Below are positions 63,093 to 64,000 of a stretch of 64,000 bases of DNA, in pieces. The notes beneath the pieces are model-generated. The model did no database searches. It saw nothing but the letters and a program-made list of their open reading frames with translations, and was not told the DNA's origin. The stretch comes from Drancourtella massiliensis. GTDB taxonomy: Bacteria > Bacillota > Clostridia > Lachnospirales > Lachnospiraceae. The stretch covers positions 62,001-126,000 of the forward strand of contig NZ_JACJKH010000001.1 of assembly GCF_016900655.1 (NCBI RefSeq). The letters run 5' to 3'. Numbering within the stretch: position 1 is the stretch's first letter; the number at the start of each line of letters is the position of its first letter. A program made the translations under genes and the position numbers.

Positions 63093-64000
63093 ATGATGAA
63101 AAATATATATACCGTCAGTCAGGTTAATCAATACATCAAAAATATGTTTACCCAGGACTTTATGCTGAGCCGCATCTATGTCCGGGGCGAAGTGTCAAAT
63201 TGTAAATACCATCCGAAAGGACACATTTATTTTTCTCTGAAAGATGAGTCAGGATCGATTTCCTGCATTCTGTTTGCGGGAAACCGGAAAGGACTGCCGT
63301 TTCGGATGCAGGACGGGCAGCAGGTTGCTGTGTTTGGCTCCATTTCTGTGTATGAGCGGGACGGGACCTATCAGTTGTATGCCAGGGAGATTGTCCTTGA
63401 CGGTGCAGGGATTCTGGCGCAGAGATTTCAGGAGCTCAAAGAAGAGCTGGAAGAGATGGGCATGTTTGCACCGGAATATAAGCAGCCGATTCCGGCTTTT
63501 GCGAAAAAGATTGGCATTGTGACCGCGCCGTCCGGAGCAGCCGTCCGGGATATCATTCACATCGCAAAACGGAGGAATCCATACATAGAACTGATTCTCT
63601 CCCCGGCACTTGTTCAGGGAGCGGAGGCAGCGCCAAGTATTGTAAAGGCGCTTGAACGGATTCAGAAAGAGGATGTGGATGTTATTATCGTCGGAAGAGG
63701 CGGCGGATCCATGGAGGATCTGTGGGCATTTAACGAGGAAGAAGTGGCAAGAGCCATTTTTGACTGTCCGATTCCGGTGATTTCCGCGGTCGGACATGAG
63801 ACAGATACGACGATTGCGGACTATGTGGCGGATTTACGCGCGCCTACGCCGTCGGCGGCCGCCGAACTGGCAGTATATGACTGCCGGGCGGTGAAAGACG
63901 AAATGGAAACGAGACGCCAGAGACTGAAGCGGGAAATCAACAGACAGACAGCCATCCGGAAGATGCGTCTTTCCCAGGAATACGAAGTGTTCCGGAGACT
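63093..64000 (+). CDS. xseA: Exodeoxyribonuclease VII large subunit (3' end outside window)
   Basis: The frame is open to the window edge, so about 302 residues are visible of roughly 400. The N-terminal OB domain has YTVSQVNQYIKNMF and GEVSNCKYHPKGHIYFSLKD. The catalytic region has IGIVTAPSGAAVRDII, IIVGRGGGSMEDLWAFNEE and SAVGHETDTTIADYVAD. Exonuclease VII degrades single-stranded DNA with XseB. ATG 63093 or 63096 may be used; both lie right after nusB without a strong ribosome-binding site. Confidence 0.95.
   Translation, partial: MMKNIYTVSQVNQYIKNMFTQDFMLSRIYVRGEVSNCKYHPKGHIYFSLKDESGSISCILFAGNRKGLPFRMQDGQQVAVFGSISVYERDGTYQLYAREIVLDGAGILAQRFQELKEELEEMGMFAPEYKQPIPAFAKKIGIVTAPSGAAVRDIIHIAKRRNPYIELILSPALVQGAEAAPSIVKALERIQKEDVDVIIVGRGGGSMEDLWAFNEEEVARAIFDCPIPVISAVGHETDTTIADYVADLRAPTPSAAAELAVYDCRAVKDEMETRRQRLKREINRQTAIRKMRLSQEYEVFRR

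Overview
This window reads as chromosome of a spore-forming, low-to-mid GC Firmicute, most likely a gut Lachnospiraceae (Clostridia). The reasons are a complete spoIIIA operon, spoIIP and gpr, purine-rich Shine-Dalgarno sites with several TTG/GTG starts, classical TTGACA/TATAAT promoters, a T-box in front of cysS, and gene orders shared with Bacillus and Clostridia (cysS-mrnC-rlmB-sigH; rimP-nusA-rnpM-ylxQ-infB-rbfA-nrnA-truB-ribF-rpsO-pnp; Asp23-nusB-xseA). No rRNA, CRISPR array, prophage or intact insertion sequence was seen.

Layout. 1-5.1 kb: the 3' part of a MarR regulator, gdhA, a duplicated tRNA-Val/tRNA-Met pair, a palindromic repeat element and an ABC ATPase/permease pair. 5.2-10.5 kb: ispF, an Eis-like acetyltransferase, then T-box-cysS-mrnC-rlmB-sigH. 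10.6-14.8 kb: a MarR regulator with a heterodimeric ABC exporter. 14.9-16.1 kb: tRNA-Thr and a decayed Rpn-type nuclease/transposase. 16.2-27.8 kb: metabolic and accessory genes (zinc alcohol dehydrogenase, glnS, MocR-type regulator, HPr/Crh-like protein, GH35 beta-galactosidase, degenerate sirtuin, ABC-F, ilvN-ilvC). 27.8-35.6 kb: rpsT, gpr-spoIIP, a type IIA topoisomerase pair and a YitT-type membrane gene broken near its start. 35.8-41.3 kb: an aminoethylphosphonate operon (ABC importer, phnW, phnX). 41.3-52.3 kb: the translation/RNA-metabolism superoperon. 52.4-58.6 kb: a DUF1847-like protein, a truncated recombinase domain and spoIIIAA-AH. 58.7-64 kb: prfC, a full-length Rpn-type protein with a repeat-built coiled coil, Asp23/Gls24, nusB and the 5' part of xseA.

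How the genes work together. The aminoethylphosphonate operon imports 2-aminoethylphosphonate, transaminates it (PhnW) and cleaves the C-P bond (PhnX), giving phosphate and acetaldehyde. Its permease and binding-protein genes are joined in a single open frame. IlvN-IlvC supply branched-chain amino acid synthesis. The spoIIIA proteins build the mother-cell side of the forespore feeding channel, SpoIIP drives engulfment, and Gpr degrades small acid-soluble proteins at germination. Most of the window is ordinary core genome. The unusual items are the permease/binding-protein fusion, the stop codon in the YitT gene behind a MerR-style promoter, two Rpn-family loci (one decayed, one with in-frame 42-bp repeats), dispersed palindromic elements, a sirtuin lacking key NAD-site residues, and structured leaders before pnp, rpsO, rpsT and rimP.
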